Positions 22,217-37,203 of a DNA stretch of 64,000 bases are shown in pieces (position 1 is the first letter of the stretch; every line of letters begins with the position of its first letter). Under the pieces are notes generated by a model that saw only the letters and a list, made by a program, of their open reading frames with translations, searched no databases and had not been told where the DNA came from. The translations under genes and the position numbers were made by a program. The stretch is from Rhynchopus euleeides (taxonomy: Eukaryota > Euglenozoa > Diplonemea > Diplonemida > Diplonemidae). The stretch is taken from the NCBI GenBank assembly GCA_963210315.1, contig OY723289.1, forward strand, positions 310,001 through 374,000, given 5' to 3'.

Positions 22217-23884
22217 GGAAAAGAACGGGGTGTGGTCATATGCCTAAGACCACGAAGTCTCTGTTTAGTCTCGGAGACGAGTAATTTGCCCATCGCCCAA
22301 CCTGTATTGACCGACGTCACAGGGATATCTACCCGTGATGTCGATTCGTGCAAGAAGGCGACGGTGTGATGAGTCCGGCACATGGTATCGTGCGCGAATG
22401 TCACATGGTCACATCACGGGGAAGTTGTCCCTCTGCCAGAATGATGTACCAACTGCATAGTTGTTCATTGACCAATGCCATACAACTCCATAAAACTGCT
22501 GGTGATCCAAGAGGTGGGGTTTGAAACAACTTTGCTCAGGTAGTCGCCGTGACGTGATATCATCGGATTAGAGACTGCAGGGTCGAAGGGATGCACCCAG
22601 AACCAAGGCTACCAGCCCTCCGGAGGCCTCCGGTGCCACCACCTCCTTCCGGCTCCGGAGGGTGCGTACATTCACCTGCTGTGGCCCAGGCGCCCAATTC
22701 CTTGATTCTTGGAAGATGAAGGCGTCAATGACACGGTTCATTTTTGTGTCTCGGAGACTGCGCCACATTGGCCTCCAGAAGAGAGGGCTACGTCCCCACT
22801 CCATGTCGGAACACTGCGAAAAATCACCGGGTTTTCAGCCATCGGTCAAAGCCGCCAAACATCGCTACCAGTGCCCGGTGTGCTCCGGAGTAACTCCAGA
22901 GGAGCATCCCCGACACTTCTACCAGCGCCCCTCCCGGCAAGGCTCGAATTCTAGCGGCTGAAAGGGGCCATTCAGCCAATACCCCTGGGATTCGGAATGT
23001 GCTTACTATTGGCTGATGGAATGATCCGGGAATGGTCTCATCCAATGTCTGAACATCCCGGTTGCGCCCAAACCTCGATCAAAATCAGATGGAACAGCGG
23101 GGGAAGCTGATGCACTCACAGCCAACCAAGCCACTGGTTTCAGGTGTGGCACCCTAACCAAGGCTCTGTTATCAGCGGCGGAACGGTAACCGTTCAGCGT
23201 TCAGCGGGTGACGAGCTCTGCAGTACCAAGCTCTACCGAAGCTTGATCACCTCTGGGATGGGGAACGTATACAATATCGGATGCGGCTTTGTGAAGGGAA
23301 TGGCCTCATCCAACAAGGCTCTAACTTCAGCGGCTGTCTCGGGTGTTCAGCCATTCAGCGATATCAATCCAGGGATATCCAAGCTCAGGAAAACTTGGGG
23401 TGGAATTGAGCTGAAAATAGAGGGGGTCTTCGCTGGTCGTTATGCCTCGTTATTCTTCGTCAGTTTTCACCTAGGTTCCTTAGGAAATGCACCAAAATGC
23501 ACTGACGATCACCCCGTAGCCCCCTGTATCCAATAGCGAGCGAAAAAATCGAACCGCTGACTACCGGTTGAAACAGCTCCCACCGGCCAAACTCCTACAC
23601 AGCTCCAGGCCGTGCTCCAGGCCAACCACGGGGCTCTCAAGGCCCAGGAGTTAGCCTGCTTGACAGCCGACCCTGCAGAGAGGGTTCGATACCCGGAAGA
23701 ACTGTGGTCCATCACATGGTTGACTGCAGAGATAGGTGGGCACTGGAGGGAAATCTTCGACCAATTAGCCACGATCGCCCACGATCGTGGGAATAATTGG
23801 AATTTTTTTTTCACGATCGTCCAATTCAGGGTATAAGATAGACTTTTTTTCTGGCGCCGTTTTCCGGTTTTTCTGGTTTTGAAA

Positions 23885-24122
23885 ATTTTTCGCGCGCGCC
23901 TTCGGCGCGCGCGACCCGCGCAAACCCTCCCAGAATCTGAGAAGGCCCGGTGCCTGCGCGCGTCCTGTCGTACTGAGGCTGCTTGGTGGGGCAGGCGCAG
24001 CAGCTGCTTTGAAAGTTTGGACTCTCGGCCAAAAAACCGGTCTGGTGCAATTTTTTTACGCAGGGGGGTCTGGGGGGCGGAGCCCCCCAGCCGCCGGAGG
24101 CCACGGTAGTGATCATCTGTTC
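23885..24122 (+). repeat. GC-hairpin short interspersed repeat, copy 2
   Basis: Begins with the hairpin CGCGCGCGCCTTCGGCGCGC and ends with the conserved block at 24063-24122 (GGGGGGCGGAGCCCCCC, CCGCCGGAGGCCACGGTAGT, CATCTGTTC). The intervening 150 bp are not shared with the other copies. Confidence 0.6.
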
Positions 24123-24534
24123 CCTACAGTCTGGATTCGCTTGTAAGTAGGAAGGCTTCGCTGTATCGCAGCCCGGCCAGCAGGAGATCACTGGTCCTTG
24201 AGGGTTCAACCTTCAGGGTGGAGGAGGACGGGGGAGCGACCACTCGTGACAGGTGTGCGTTGTGGGTGGAGTGGGTGCACGACAGAATGGCCAAAGGGTC
24301 CACGAGATCTCTGCACACATTCCGTTATCGAGGAAATGGGCACCTAGCTGTGACGACAGGCAACAAACAAATCTCATCTGTTAGTTGCCCCCAATAGGCT
24401 TGGCGACCTTCAAGATTGCTTGAAAGTCGTTCGTGTTCTCGTCTCAGCCCTCCAGACAAGCAGATCTGTCTCGAGTTGGTGGGCTGTCGCCATGTATTCG
24501 ATGGCACCGAGTGACGCTGCACAGAGGCAGACGA

Positions 24535-24584
24535 CACGGTGAACTCCAGCGGAGGTTACCCTACCTCCGCTGGAGTACACCGTG
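24535..24584. repeat. 50-nt hairpin with CACGGTG ends
   Basis: CACGGTGAACTCCAGCGGAG and its inverted partner (CTCCGCTGGAGTACACCGTG) are separated by only a short loop and have one mismatched base. It lies inside the 20.9-25.1 kb unit. The CACGGTG ends resemble the termini of the large units. Confidence 0.5.
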
Positions 24585-25226
24585 TGTCTCCCATGAGTCT
24601 CAACTAGCGGGAGTCGTAAATTAGCTGGAAAATAGACTCCCGTCTCCAGTACAGACTGCAGTCTTAGACTCCCTCTTAGACACTCGCTAGGGTGGCTGGA
24701 GTCCACCATGTGTGCACCTTCAAAACAGAAGAGGCCTGCATGACGAGGGCATCACCACCCACCGGGCCCCACCGGGCCACCCGCTAGGTCCATTTTTTCT
24801 TCTCCGCTTCTCTGCCTTCTTTGGACTATTTGAGCTCTGTGCGGATCACGATGGGGTCACTTTCTATTTTTTTATGGCGTTTTTTCTGACTGTTTTACTG
24901 TCCCAAAGTCACAAAAAAAACCGCCAAAAATGAGATCGACCTTTTTTTTTTTCCAGAAAACCGGGAACCGGGAAACCCTGGTTTTGAAAACCGGAAAACC
25001 AGACCTATCTTATCCCCTGGTCCAATTAGCCTCCAATTAAAACGATCGTTTTTTTTCACGATCGTGGATTTAATTGGACCGATCGTCACCATACCGTGAA
25101 AGAAGGAGAAGGAGAAGGGAGAAGAAATATGCAGCGTTCAGACGGTTCGCTGGGGCAGTGTGCCACCACACAAAGGTGCGTGTTGGAGGGGGCGGGGATT
25201 CTCACGGTCGTATCTCAAGCTGTGTC

Positions 25227-27362
25227 CATGAATCTGCCCCGTTAACGGGTAACCGGTATTACCGGGTATTACCGGAAACCCGGTAATCGGCCTCCATTAC
25301 CGGGTATTACCGGGTCAAAAACGGGTATTACCGGGTAAAATTGGGGGTATTACCGGGTCCGGTAATACCCGTTTTCGTATTACCGGGGATTTTCCGTGGG
25401 GATTTCCTTGGTACAGGGATGGTTCGTGGGGTGTCGCAGTGAATCAACTGCAGGGTTCTGGCCATCTTCCGTCTGGCAGTCCAAGGGAAGGTGCGCGGGG
25501 GGAATGTCAGGTGTTAGGTGACCCCCCTGCGTTATTCTGAAGGCCAGCCTCTGCAGCCCCTCCTGTCCCACCCCTCACAGGGGCGGCCCTGGGAACACTG
25601 GGAGTGGGAACGGCTGGGGAACACCCACGTTCAGTACAACCAAGATCTACGAGGCAGGCTTTGCGGCATGGCGGTGGGGGGATGTGTTGGCGTGGCGTGC
25701 CCCGATGATTACACAAACAAAGGTCGAGATAATGAGCCCAGGCCCTGATTCCAACACCTGTTCGTTCAACCAAGATCTATGAGGGACACACCCCTGTCTG
25801 TGCCTGTGTCCTCCGTGTGTTGCCTCCTCTCCCTCTTCAATGCACTTCATGGCCTGGTCCGCTTCCACGGAGGCAGAGCGTGTCGTCACACAACCGGCCG
25901 TCCACGAGGCTAAGTTCTTTGAAACATGCATCATGACTTGTCCCGACTCGAACCAAGCTGATGATTTATCAGAGGGACCAGTAGCCAAGCAAGATGACAA
26001 GAAGCAGGCACAACTCGTGCATATATTGAGGGCCTGGTCGAATCCACGTTTTGCTGGGACTTCTCTGGATTGCATCATATCGTAAGGGGTCGCTAAATAC
26101 CTTGCCGCACCAGCTCGGATCTTAGCTGCAGGTCCGGTACAGAGTGCCAGAGGTGCTCTTGTCAAGGGTGTCGCCAGAGAGGCTTCACATGGACGTCTTG
26201 CTGTGGAGCGTATCACAGAGAATTTCTCAAAATGGAAACGTGTCGACACCACAACTCGAGAACCAGCTCTTCCCGTCCACCTGCCCAAACCAGCCGTTGT
26301 CTGGGAGTCGTGAGGCCACCACGTGGGTCGACTGCAGGCTGGTTAGCTTCCGCTCATCATACACAGGGCGGATACCCTCAGCGTCCCGAAGGCAGGTGCG
26401 ATTATCCACCTTGGTTCGGGGGCAGTCCAGCGGCGAGCCCGTGTTGAAGCCACCCCAGCAAATACAAGTCCGCTCACCGTACTGTGACCTGCTGTGGCAG
26501 GAACCACAAGCCCGGCCACGCCAAGAAGCACCTCTCGGTACCATAATGCTCGTTGGCTGCTCGCAGATAAGTGTTGCGACAAGCACCCAGCCAGCAGAGC
26601 GATGTGACCGAATAACGGAGCTGGCGTGACCAAGCACTCGAGCCTGGGGTAGGAGAAGATGCACGCCTAGGAGGTTTACCTGAACGAAGGACCGATAATT
26701 GAAAACGAGGAGCCCTTCGCTCTGTGCCACTGTGTGCCCAACTGTGCCACTTTGCAACCAGTTTGGTGACGCACCGTTTCTGCATTTCTGAGCCAAGGTC
26801 CTTAAATGATGGAAGCTATGGGAACAGTGCCTCTCTGTGATGGAACCTTCATTGGTTCAGAATGTGCCTGCCCCAAGACCCTGTTGGCCCAGGCAGTCAC
26901 TGCCCCAATGGAATGGGGCTCGCAGACTTTGGGAGAGGAAGGTGGCCCTGCGATCACGCCTGTCTCATGTTATGCGTGTGTGTGATCGACTGCCTGATCT
27001 GAAGGCACCGCCGGCTCTGGAAGGGCTCAGGTGGTGTGTGGGCACCGTGCAGTAGTCAGCACTGCTGCGACGGAAACTCGAAAAGTCTGCAATGAGCCAC
27101 ACAAACCAGACGTGAACTGCGGAACCCGGCTTTCGATCACCCCATGCGCCATAGAATCCAATGTCGACCACAACACACTGCTAAGGGGAAGGGAATCAAC
27201 CCAAAAAACAAAGGGAAATCCCCATGGAAAATACCCGGTAGCGCTACCGGGCTATAACCGGGTATTACCGGGCAAACGGGTATTACCGGACCCGGTAATA
27301 CCCGTTTTTCGACCCGGTAATACCCGGTAATACCCGGTAGCCGTTAACGGGGCAGATTCATG
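25227..27362. mobile_element. TIR element with ATTACCGGGT arrays, 6-bp target duplication
   Basis: Outer ends are CATGAATCTGCCCCGTTAAC and its inverted copy. Each is followed inward by about 120 bp of degenerate ATTACCGGGT units (25250-25390 and 27225-27345), oriented as mirror images. TGTGTC directly flanks both ends (25221-25226, 27363-27368). The 1.8-kb interior has no recognisable protein. A 6-bp duplication with long TIRs occurs in Maverick/Polinton and IS3EU-type elements, but nothing here identifies the family. Confidence 0.65.
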
Positions 27363-27368
27363 TGTGTC

Positions 27369-27985
27369 GGTGCGACACCCACGTTGTTATCAGGATCGCG
27401 GTTTTCTGCTATTCTGAAGCGAAAAACAATGGTGCTACAGTGTATCTCACCACCTGACAATTTCCAAAATCAAAAATAATCCGCTGCCGATCGTCACTTT
27501 TTTTTGCCGCCACCGGTGGCTTTGCTTCTCTTCTGGAGAATTATCAAAATAAAATACGTTGCTTCGTCACACAAGGCGCCTTGTTTTGTTTTCGCTTTTT
27601 TCAGCCTCACCCTTTCTTCCATGACACACGCTTTCCAGACCTTCCATCAGGATGAGGCCATAGAAAGCACAGGCAGGCCGTATGGAGGCAGGGATGCATA
27701 CGAACCCACCTGGGGCGACACCTCACCTCGCATGCACACATCAGATGTGCAGCAGGCAGGCCCCGCCATGCTAGAAGCCATCGTAAACAGAGTGATGCAT
27801 TTTCAGACCCGAAAACACAAAAAAATCAATGACGCAGCAAAGGGAGAAAGGCGGAGAAAGGGATGCAATGGCCGGAAGGCACAAAAAAGGGGCTTGCGTT
27901 CGGCACCAACAAAAGAAATGATCGGCACGCCACGCCACGCCGTCACGCCTGTGGGGGGCAGGCAAAAGCCATAGCCATAGCCATT
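27369..27985. other. Intergenic region downstream of CLU
   Basis: No gene is visible. It is presumably the 3' flank and UTR of the CLU gene on the minus strand. Confidence 0.4.
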
Positions 27986-30900
27986 TTACCGTCTCCCAGG
28001 AGCTCCCTTACCGCCCTTCGCCGACCGCGTCTGCTCCACGGCACAGCGGACCCAGTAGCGGTACCTGCAGGGGAGGGTGGTGGTGTGCAGAGGGAAAGGC
28101 ACCCGGCAGGGCTCTCTCTCTCTCAAGCCCAGTGCACCAGTAGCACCCCAAAAACACGACGGGGTGACAATGTGGCCTCTCTATTGAGAGAGCTGTTCTG
28201 GGCACTTCCACCAGCAAACACGGCAGTATCCCACGCCGCATCTCCACAACAGGAGACAAGCTGTTCACCCCCAAAGGTCTCACCTCACATACCAGGATTC
28301 GGATTCCTTCGTACGCGGGTCGTCCTGCCCGAGGGTCTCGAGGTAGAGATCCAGGGCCTTCTTCTGCGCGTCAATCGCTTTGTTCACCATCCCCTGGGGG
28401 CCGACGAGCATCGCCTGGTGCTGGTAGCACGCGGCGAGGGACAGCATGCCCTGCGTGCCCTGCTCCTGCGCACGCTTCATTGTGTACTCCAGGACGTGCA
28501 GGCTCTTGTCGTGGAGGTCCACCTCGTGGAAGAACGACACGAGCGTGAGGAGCAGCTCCAACGACGCGTCGCCGCACAGCACACGCGAGAGGTACGTCGC
28601 ACGCAGGAAGTAGAGGTAAGCTGCCTGGGAGCGCCCCGACAGGTGGGCCATCATGCCCATCGTCTTCAGAAGCGGCACCAGGTTCCCGTGGGTCGCCCCA
28701 GACAGGCGGCGCGTCGTGATCAGCGCCTTGCACTGGTCGTGGATGGCGGACTCGACGTCGTTCAGCGAGAGCATGACCTTCGCAACTGTTTGGTAGCACA
28801 CAGCGGTCTCACCGCACACCGCCCCGACAACCTGGTTGGCATGGGAGAGGGCGTAGTGGATGCGGCGTGCCATCACCTCGGGGTCGTCGTTGTGGCAGTT
28901 GTCGAGGAGCCCGTCCACCACCTCGTAGCGCGGGGTGTGGTGGTGCACGATGGGGTGGATGTCGAGGATGTCGTCCGCCTCCACGCAGTCCTTCTCGTCG
29001 AAGCAGTAGACGCGCTGCTTGATGCACAGCCCCACCTTGCAGCACACGGCGCGCATCAGGATGAACCGGCTCACAATCGCGGTCTCCATGTAGTCGTCGG
29101 GCAGCCTGTATTTGAAATGCGCCCACACCGCCTGCGACACCCAATCCGCCGTTGCCGGGGGGGGCAGCACCTCCCCCAGCTCCAACGACAGAGTGCTGTT
29201 GAGGGTGCTGGTACATGTCCGCCCCAACCACGTCGTGTTGAGCGACTTGGTCGTGGTGCCCATGACAGACTCGCCTGTCGTCTGGTTAAGCGGATCCGCC
29301 GCAGCACTCGCCGCAGGGCTGTCGGTACAGCTCTTCGGGGAGGCAGCCCCGGCACGCGGGGGCGGCACAGTCGGCGAGACGCCCGCAGGGGGCGACGCCG
29401 CAGGCGCAGGAGGAGGAACAGGGGCAGCGGGGTCCGCCGCCGCCGCATCCCCGGCGGGGGCGTCTGTGGCGGCGGCTCCGCCGCCACCGCCCTTCTTCCC
29501 CTTCTTCTTCTTCTTGTTCTTCTTCGAGCCGCCGCCCTGCGCCCCGTTGGCGCCGCCAGGCTTCGCCTGGTGGCTCGTGAGGACCGAGCTGAGGAGCGCC
29601 GCCATCGGCGCGCTGACATCCTCCAGAGCGGGCTCCATCATCAGGTCACGCAGCTTGTGCTTCACGACACGCGAGATCATCTCCGTCACGACGAGCCTCC
29701 GCAGCGGGGCATGCGCATCCGTCAGCAGGGAGGCGACCACACCGAGGTAGCGCATGTTGACACCCCGCTCGTGGAAGATCTCCTTCAGCTGCTCCGTGTC
29801 GATCACCTCTGACTTGATGAGCTGGTCCTTCACCACGGGGAGCTTGGAGCGGAGGAACTCCGCAAGCTCGATGAGGACCTCCTCGTCCTTCTGGAGGCGG
29901 TCCTGCCCCTCCGTGTGGTCCATCCCGCTTGTGAAGGAGAACAGGTCGGTGTTGAGCTCCACCGGGGGGTCGTCCATCTCCATCTCCCGCAGCATCTCCG
30001 CCTCGATGAACGACTCCTCCAGCTCCCCGATGATGCGGTGCAGGCTGGCGGGGTTCTGATGCATACCCCACGTCGAGGGCCTGTTCGACTCCCGCAGCTT
30101 CGCATCGCGCTCCGCGCAGTTCTCCACGATACGCTTCTTGATGCGCTGTTTCAGCTCGTCATACTTGGGGCCGACCCGATGCTTCTTGATGAACTCATCC
30201 TTCAGCTCAAACCTGATGAACGCGAGAGGATCATCCGGAAAGTTCATATCCTGCGGCACCAGCTTGCTGCACTCCAGCAGGTAGGTCCGCCCGTCGGTAC
30301 TGCTCATGGCTTTAACGTCAGAGCTGGTCGAGACATTCACCTCCTCCCCACAGGGGTCACGCATGGTGTGGCTGCGGATGCACATGGCACGCCCCAGGTC
30401 AGCACACTTCCGCTCCACCTCGGGATCCACGAGGTAGCCACAGTTGTCCTCGTCAGAGAGGCCGTGCACCTGGGGAGACCCGCCCTTGCCATCAACCCTC
30501 ACGATGAGGAACCCAGGGACAAGCGTCTGGCAGATCATGCGGTGCCCCTTGTAGTCCACCAGGGCGGTGGTGACGGTGGACAGCGAGGTGTTGGTGCGGC
30601 GGACAGCGGCGGTTCCGTGGAGGTCCTGCTTCGCCAGGACACGCGCCACCTTGTCACCCCCGATGTTGCTGAAGGCGTTGCGCGAGTCGAACGCGTGGGA
30701 GATAAACACGTTGTTCACAACATACACCCAGGTCTCCGGTGGCTCGTGGGGGTTGATGGGGGCGACCTGCCCATCCACGACAGTCATGGCGACGCGCATC
30801 GCAAACTCGATGAACTCTGTGTGGAGGCGCGCCAGACGCTTCTCCCGCAGGAGCTTGTTGTCGTATGTGTCGTTGGGCATCTCCAGGGCCTGCTGGATGT

Positions 30901-32577
30901 CGTCATTCCAGGTGCGGATCGGCGAGTGGTAGTCAGACACGGCAGGGGAGCTCTCCCCGCTGCGCAGCACAGACAGCCCGTTGGGCAGCAGGCGCTGCTC
31001 TGGGGCCTCCATCCAGTTGGGAAAGTTGGGGATCAGCAGGGCGCCTGTCTCGAAGGGGTGCAGGCTGGCCCGGATGCGGAGCAGCTCGCACGCCTTCTCC
31101 TTGAAGCGGGGGTTGAGCTGGAACAGGAGGCCCATCAGCGTCTCGCTGTGGCAGGGCTTGCTGCCCGGCGCCGGGTTGAACTCCGACTTGTTCTTGCTGG
31201 CGTTGACGTAGAACCCGTTGGGTGTGCATGTCACGAAGTGCATCGCGCTCCCGATGAACTGCACGTCCAAGTAGCCCAGGTCGCCCTGCAGCCTACGGCT
31301 CCGCGGGGGCGGGTTGTACCCACTCCACTGCAGCGAGATCTGCGGCACGATGGAGTACTTCAGGGCAGGTACCTTGGGGGGGTGGGGTGGGGTGGGGTGG
31401 GTGGCGTGTTGGTGCATTGTTGTACCTGGTTCAGCATGTCGTAAAGCGCATCGAGGGTCACGTCTTTGCTGAAGTCCTCCGCACAGGCGAAGTTTCCGGG
31501 GTCGGGCATCTCGGAGCTTGCGGCCTTGCGCGCCTGGATCTGTGAGGGGGGGGGGAGGGTGTTTGGCTGATGCTACCACCCGTGGCACTAGGACTTGACA
31601 AAGTGATACAGGTGGGGTGAGTGGCTGTAGAATGCATTCTGCACCCAACAGGAAGCTTGTGGTTTGAAGGCATACCAGCTTCTTCTCCTGCTGGAAGGTG
31701 AACCCAACAGAGTGGGAGCACAGAGGGTCGATTGCGTACTCCACTGAGTGCATTGCCGCTTGGTAAGACGCACGGTAGCCCTCACTCACATCCAGCACCG
31801 ACTTAAGCTGCGGGGTGTTGTGTGTACGTGCCATGTGAGGGAGGACACAGGGAGGAGTGCAGCGGAACCGCCTCCCCTGCACACATGCCCGTAGGGATGC
31901 CCCAATACGAAACACCGCATCGCCCCACCTGCCCCCGACCTACGTGACCGCCACACAGGTCAGCAGACCCACAGAGAACAGAATCATACCTCTGACCCCA
32001 TGATCTTCTGAAGGGACGGGTAGGACCGCTGGTCGGCTGGGGAGGGTGTGTGGTGCGGCTCGGTGTACACGGCAGACACCATGACATGGTCGAGGCTGAC
32101 CATCACAAGCTCCTGGGTGTGAGCGACGTGATACCGCATGTCCTTGTCGTCGTACTTCTTGAAGCGCATCGTAAAGACATCGCCCTGGCGGCAGTCCTCG
32201 AAAGTGTCGTAGTCATGCATCGGCGTCCCATCAGGCCTGTGCAGAGCGTAGTTCGTCATGAAGCAGGACTCGAGGGACTCGCCGAGAATCTGCTTCACAT
32301 CAAGCGCCATCTCCGTGACATTCACCTCGATCGTCATGACCATGCCCGTCAGCACCACCACATTGATCACCAGGTCCGGCGGATCCTCCAGCACTGTGCG
32401 CGATGCAGATGCGTCAGCAGCAGCAGCGGCGGCGGCAGCGGCCTCCTTGGGCTGCTGCTGCTGCGCCTCCTTGGCCTCGCCGTTCCCCTGAGCGGCATCC
32501 TTCCCATCTACAGGCGGGGCGGTCTGCGCCTGTGCCCCCCCTCCATTTTCCGCCGCCTTCGAAATCTTGCCTGACAC
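27986..32577 (-). CDS. CLU: CLU (clustered mitochondria) family protein, at least five exons
   Basis: Exons are 32577-31990, 31807-31676, 31539-31426, 31372-28293 and 28064-27986, with four GT-AG introns (three phase 0, the last phase 2). Joined they give about 1330 codons. The first exon has the CLU N-terminal domain (LHRPDGTPMHDYDTFEDCRQ). Exon 4 opens with the region before the CLU domain and carries the domain itself (SPIRTWNDDIQQALEMP ... FAMRVAMTVVDGQVAPI) and C-terminal TPR-like helices (KALDLYLETLGQDDP). The last exon restores ESWYRYWVRCAVEQTR, the usual CLU ending. CLU proteins are cytosolic RNA-binding factors that control translation and placement of mitochondria-related mRNAs. Poly-Ala, poly-Gln and Lys-rich inserts are lineage-specific. 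The open first exon begins with GTG at 32577 and has no suitable ATG, so a short upstream start exon is likely and the 5' end is unresolved. Confidence 0.85.
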
Positions 32578-32966
32578 CCCCTCCCACCTCCACGCCCCTC
32601 CTCACGGCCAACGCGCCAACGGCCGCGTTGGGGTGAGGGGCTTGCTGCGGCGAACCTCCCGCAGCACTGCAGACGCGCCGATGGACGCGGTGTACAGCAG
32701 GCGATGTCTGCGGTGGCGCGAGTGGGTGGCGGTGGGGGAGGTTGTGTCTGCTCTGGCTGGCTGGGGCAAAAAAGGCAAATGCAAGCGGGGGCAGGGGCAG
32801 GGGCAGGGGCAGGGGTGGGGGTGGGGCGGTCCTGCGGCGCGATTTTGTTCCACTCCCAGGATGCAAGGCACACTGTGGTGTCATGCCGTGATTGGAGACA
32901 CCGCTGTTGCGCGTCCGTCATGATGGGCCTTCATCCTGATGCACTGGTGGGTCGGTGGCTGACCGT

Positions 32967-35634
<2,668 letters not shown>

Positions 35635-37203
35635 CTAGTGCTCTTTGGCGACAGGCGTTTCGGCCGAGGCAACAGCCTCTCCCTCCTTCGCCTCCTCCAC
35701 CTTGGCAGCCTCGGCCTCGACCTCCTTCACCTCCTCCTCCACTTTCTCCTTCACCTCCTCAGCCTTGGCCGCCGGAGCCTCCTCCTCCTTCACATCCTCC
35801 TTCGGCGCTGCTGCCGGCTCCTCCTTCTTCGCCTCCTTCTCTGCCTCCTTCGCCGCCTCATCCTCCTTTGCCTTCGCCTCCTTCGCCTCCTTGGCCTGAG
35901 CCGCCGCAGCTTCCTTAGCCTCCTTTGCCTCCTTCGCCTTCGCCTCGGCAGCCTCCTTCTTCTGGCGGGCCTCCTCGGCCTTCGCCTCCACCTGCGCCGC
36001 CTCCTCGGGGGCAACCTTGTGGAGGCAGGGGAGGCAGACGCGCTGCTTCTTCGTGTCGTAGCTGAGGTGCTTCAGATCCGTCTCGTTGGCGGTGCACTGC
36101 CCGCAGAACACCCCGCCGCAGGCGCGGCAGTGGTGGCGCCGCTTCACCACGCTGAACACCACGGGACACCCCTCCGTCTCGCAGCTCAGCACGCCGACAT
36201 CAGGCTTCCAGTCGGGACGCGGCGTCGTGTTGTGGCGCTCCCTCAGGCGCTGCATGCCCTCGTCATACGTCGTCTCCGATGCATACCCGAGCTCCTCACG
36301 CGCCCTCTTGTCGTTGGTAGTGGACTCCTGCCCGATGAGGGCCAGCACCTGCCTGCTCAGCACAGGCTTCCCCTGCACCTTCTCCAGCACAGTGGCGAGG
36401 CCCCAGGCGAGCGGGGTGGGGACGGTTGCCGTCGGCGGGTCGCACCCGCCTGCCAGCAGCATGTCGGTGATGAAGGTGCGGAAGGTCTTGGGTTCGCCGT
36501 CAGTCACGAAGTAGCCCTGGCCCGGGGCGCCCTTCAGCATGGCCTTCTCGATGCCCTCGCAGACGTTGAAGACGTGGCAGGTCGAGATCTTGTAGTTGCC
36601 GCCGCTGAACCACTTCAGCATCCCCTTCCTCGTGGCGTCGGCGAACTGCTCCAGGAAGGAGGAGTCCTCACCCCACACCATGGGGGGGCGCACGATGACC
36701 ACCTCCAGGCCATCCTTGTTCTGAGAGAGGGCGGCACGCTCCGCAGCGTTCTTCGTCACGCTGTAATGCGCGTGCTGGTAGGGTGCCTCCGGCAGGGGCG
36801 TGTCCTCCCCGACGTTCACAATGGGGTCGGCCTTGGCGTTGAGGAAGCTGGCCTGTGTGCCGATGCAGACGACGCGCTTGACACCCGCAGCGCGGCATGC
36901 CTGCAGTGCGTTGGAAGTCCCCTCGACGTTGATCTGGCGCAGCTCATCGGGGTTCGACGTGAAGTCGATGTCGGCAGCGGCGTGCACGGCGAAGTCACAG
37001 CCCTGGGCAGCCTCCGTCATGGCCTCCACGTTTGCCAGGTCCCCCCGCCACACCTTCGCGGCGCCCGCCTTGGTGCAGGCCTCCTCAGACTTGTCGGACC
37101 GGGCGATGGCATGCACCGTGGCGCCCTTCCCAGCCAGGCGCTCGATCAAATGCCTCCCAACAAACCCGCTCCCACCCGTCAGGAAGATCTTCTGCCCCTC
37201 CAT
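35635..37203 (-). CDS. NAD(P)-dependent SDR/3beta-HSD-like enzyme fused to a FYVE zinc finger
   Basis: Single exon, 522 aa. Residues 1-330 form an extended short-chain dehydrogenase: the TGGSGFVG nucleotide-binding loop (9-16), DLANVEAM, and the catalytic YSVTK (Tyr147, Lys151), closest in feel to the 3beta-hydroxysteroid dehydrogenase group. Residues about 332-395 form a FYVE finger with all three signatures: WKPD, RRHHCRACGG and RVC, plus paired Cys. FYVE domains bind phosphatidylinositol 3-phosphate on endosomes. The last 125 residues are a Glu/Lys/Ala-rich charged helix (KAKEAKEAKEAAAAQAKEAK). The enzyme is inferred to act on a lipid or sterol at PI3P membranes; the substrate is unknown. 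The ATG at 37203 lies five bases after a strong 3' splice-like CTTGCAG. Confidence 0.85.
   Translation of the reverse strand: MEGQKIFLTGGSGFVGRHLIERLAGKGATVHAIARSDKSEEACTKAGAAKVWRGDLANVEAMTEAAQGCDFAVHAAADIDFTSNPDELRQINVEGTSNALQACRAAGVKRVVCIGTQASFLNAKADPIVNVGEDTPLPEAPYQHAHYSVTKNAAERAALSQNKDGLEVVIVRPPMVWGEDSSFLEQFADATRKGMLKWFSGGNYKISTCHVFNVCEGIEKAMLKGAPGQGYFVTDGEPKTFRTFITDMLLAGGCDPPTATVPTPLAWGLATVLEKVQGKPVLSRQVLALIGQESTTNDKRAREELGYASETTYDEGMQRLRERHNTTPRPDWKPDVGVLSCETEGCPVVFSVVKRRHHCRACGGVFCGQCTANETDLKHLSYDTKKQRVCLPCLHKVAPEEAAQVEAKAEEARQKKEAAEAKAKEAKEAKEAAAAQAKEAKEAKAKEDEAAKEAEKEAKKEEPAAAPKEDVKEEEAPAAKAEEVKEKVEEEVKEVEAEAAKVEEAKEGEAVASAETPVAKEH

Larger units (their letters stand above)
20911..25098. 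mobile_element. CACGGTATGG-terminal transposon-like unit, 4.2 kb
   Basis: Termini are inverted copies that differ at one base over about 28 bp: CACGGTATGGCGACGATCGG at 20911, and the mirror with T for C at the right end, to 25098. AAAGAA lies directly outside both ends (20905-20910, 25099-25104), giving a possible 2- to 6-bp target duplication. Subterminal DNA is full of CCAATTA and CACGATCGTG palindromes (20929-21030, 23757-23830, 25019-25080). It encloses a fold-back element and a GC-hairpin repeat. No transposase frame was recognised; the interior looks like a decayed cargo. Confidence 0.65.

Noticed and set aside
23640-23700. B-box-like GGTTCGATACC near 23685
   Set aside because: No matching A box or cloverleaf upstream.
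25647-26796. Minus-strand frames of 213 and 189 codons inside the 25.2-27.4 kb element
   Set aside because: Checked as possible transposase pieces. No DDE, HTH or zinc motifs and no agreement between frames.
27863-31444. Long plus-strand frames opposite CLU (649 and 509 codons)
   Set aside because: Antisense shadows of a GC-rich conserved gene. The minus strand carries the CLU domains, splice sites and TPR-like helices.
32508-32921. Minus-strand frame MTDAQQRC... upstream of CLU as the missing start exon
   Set aside because: Its ATG is attractive, but no donor in the needed phase joins it to the GCAAG acceptor of the first CLU exon, so I left the 5' end open.
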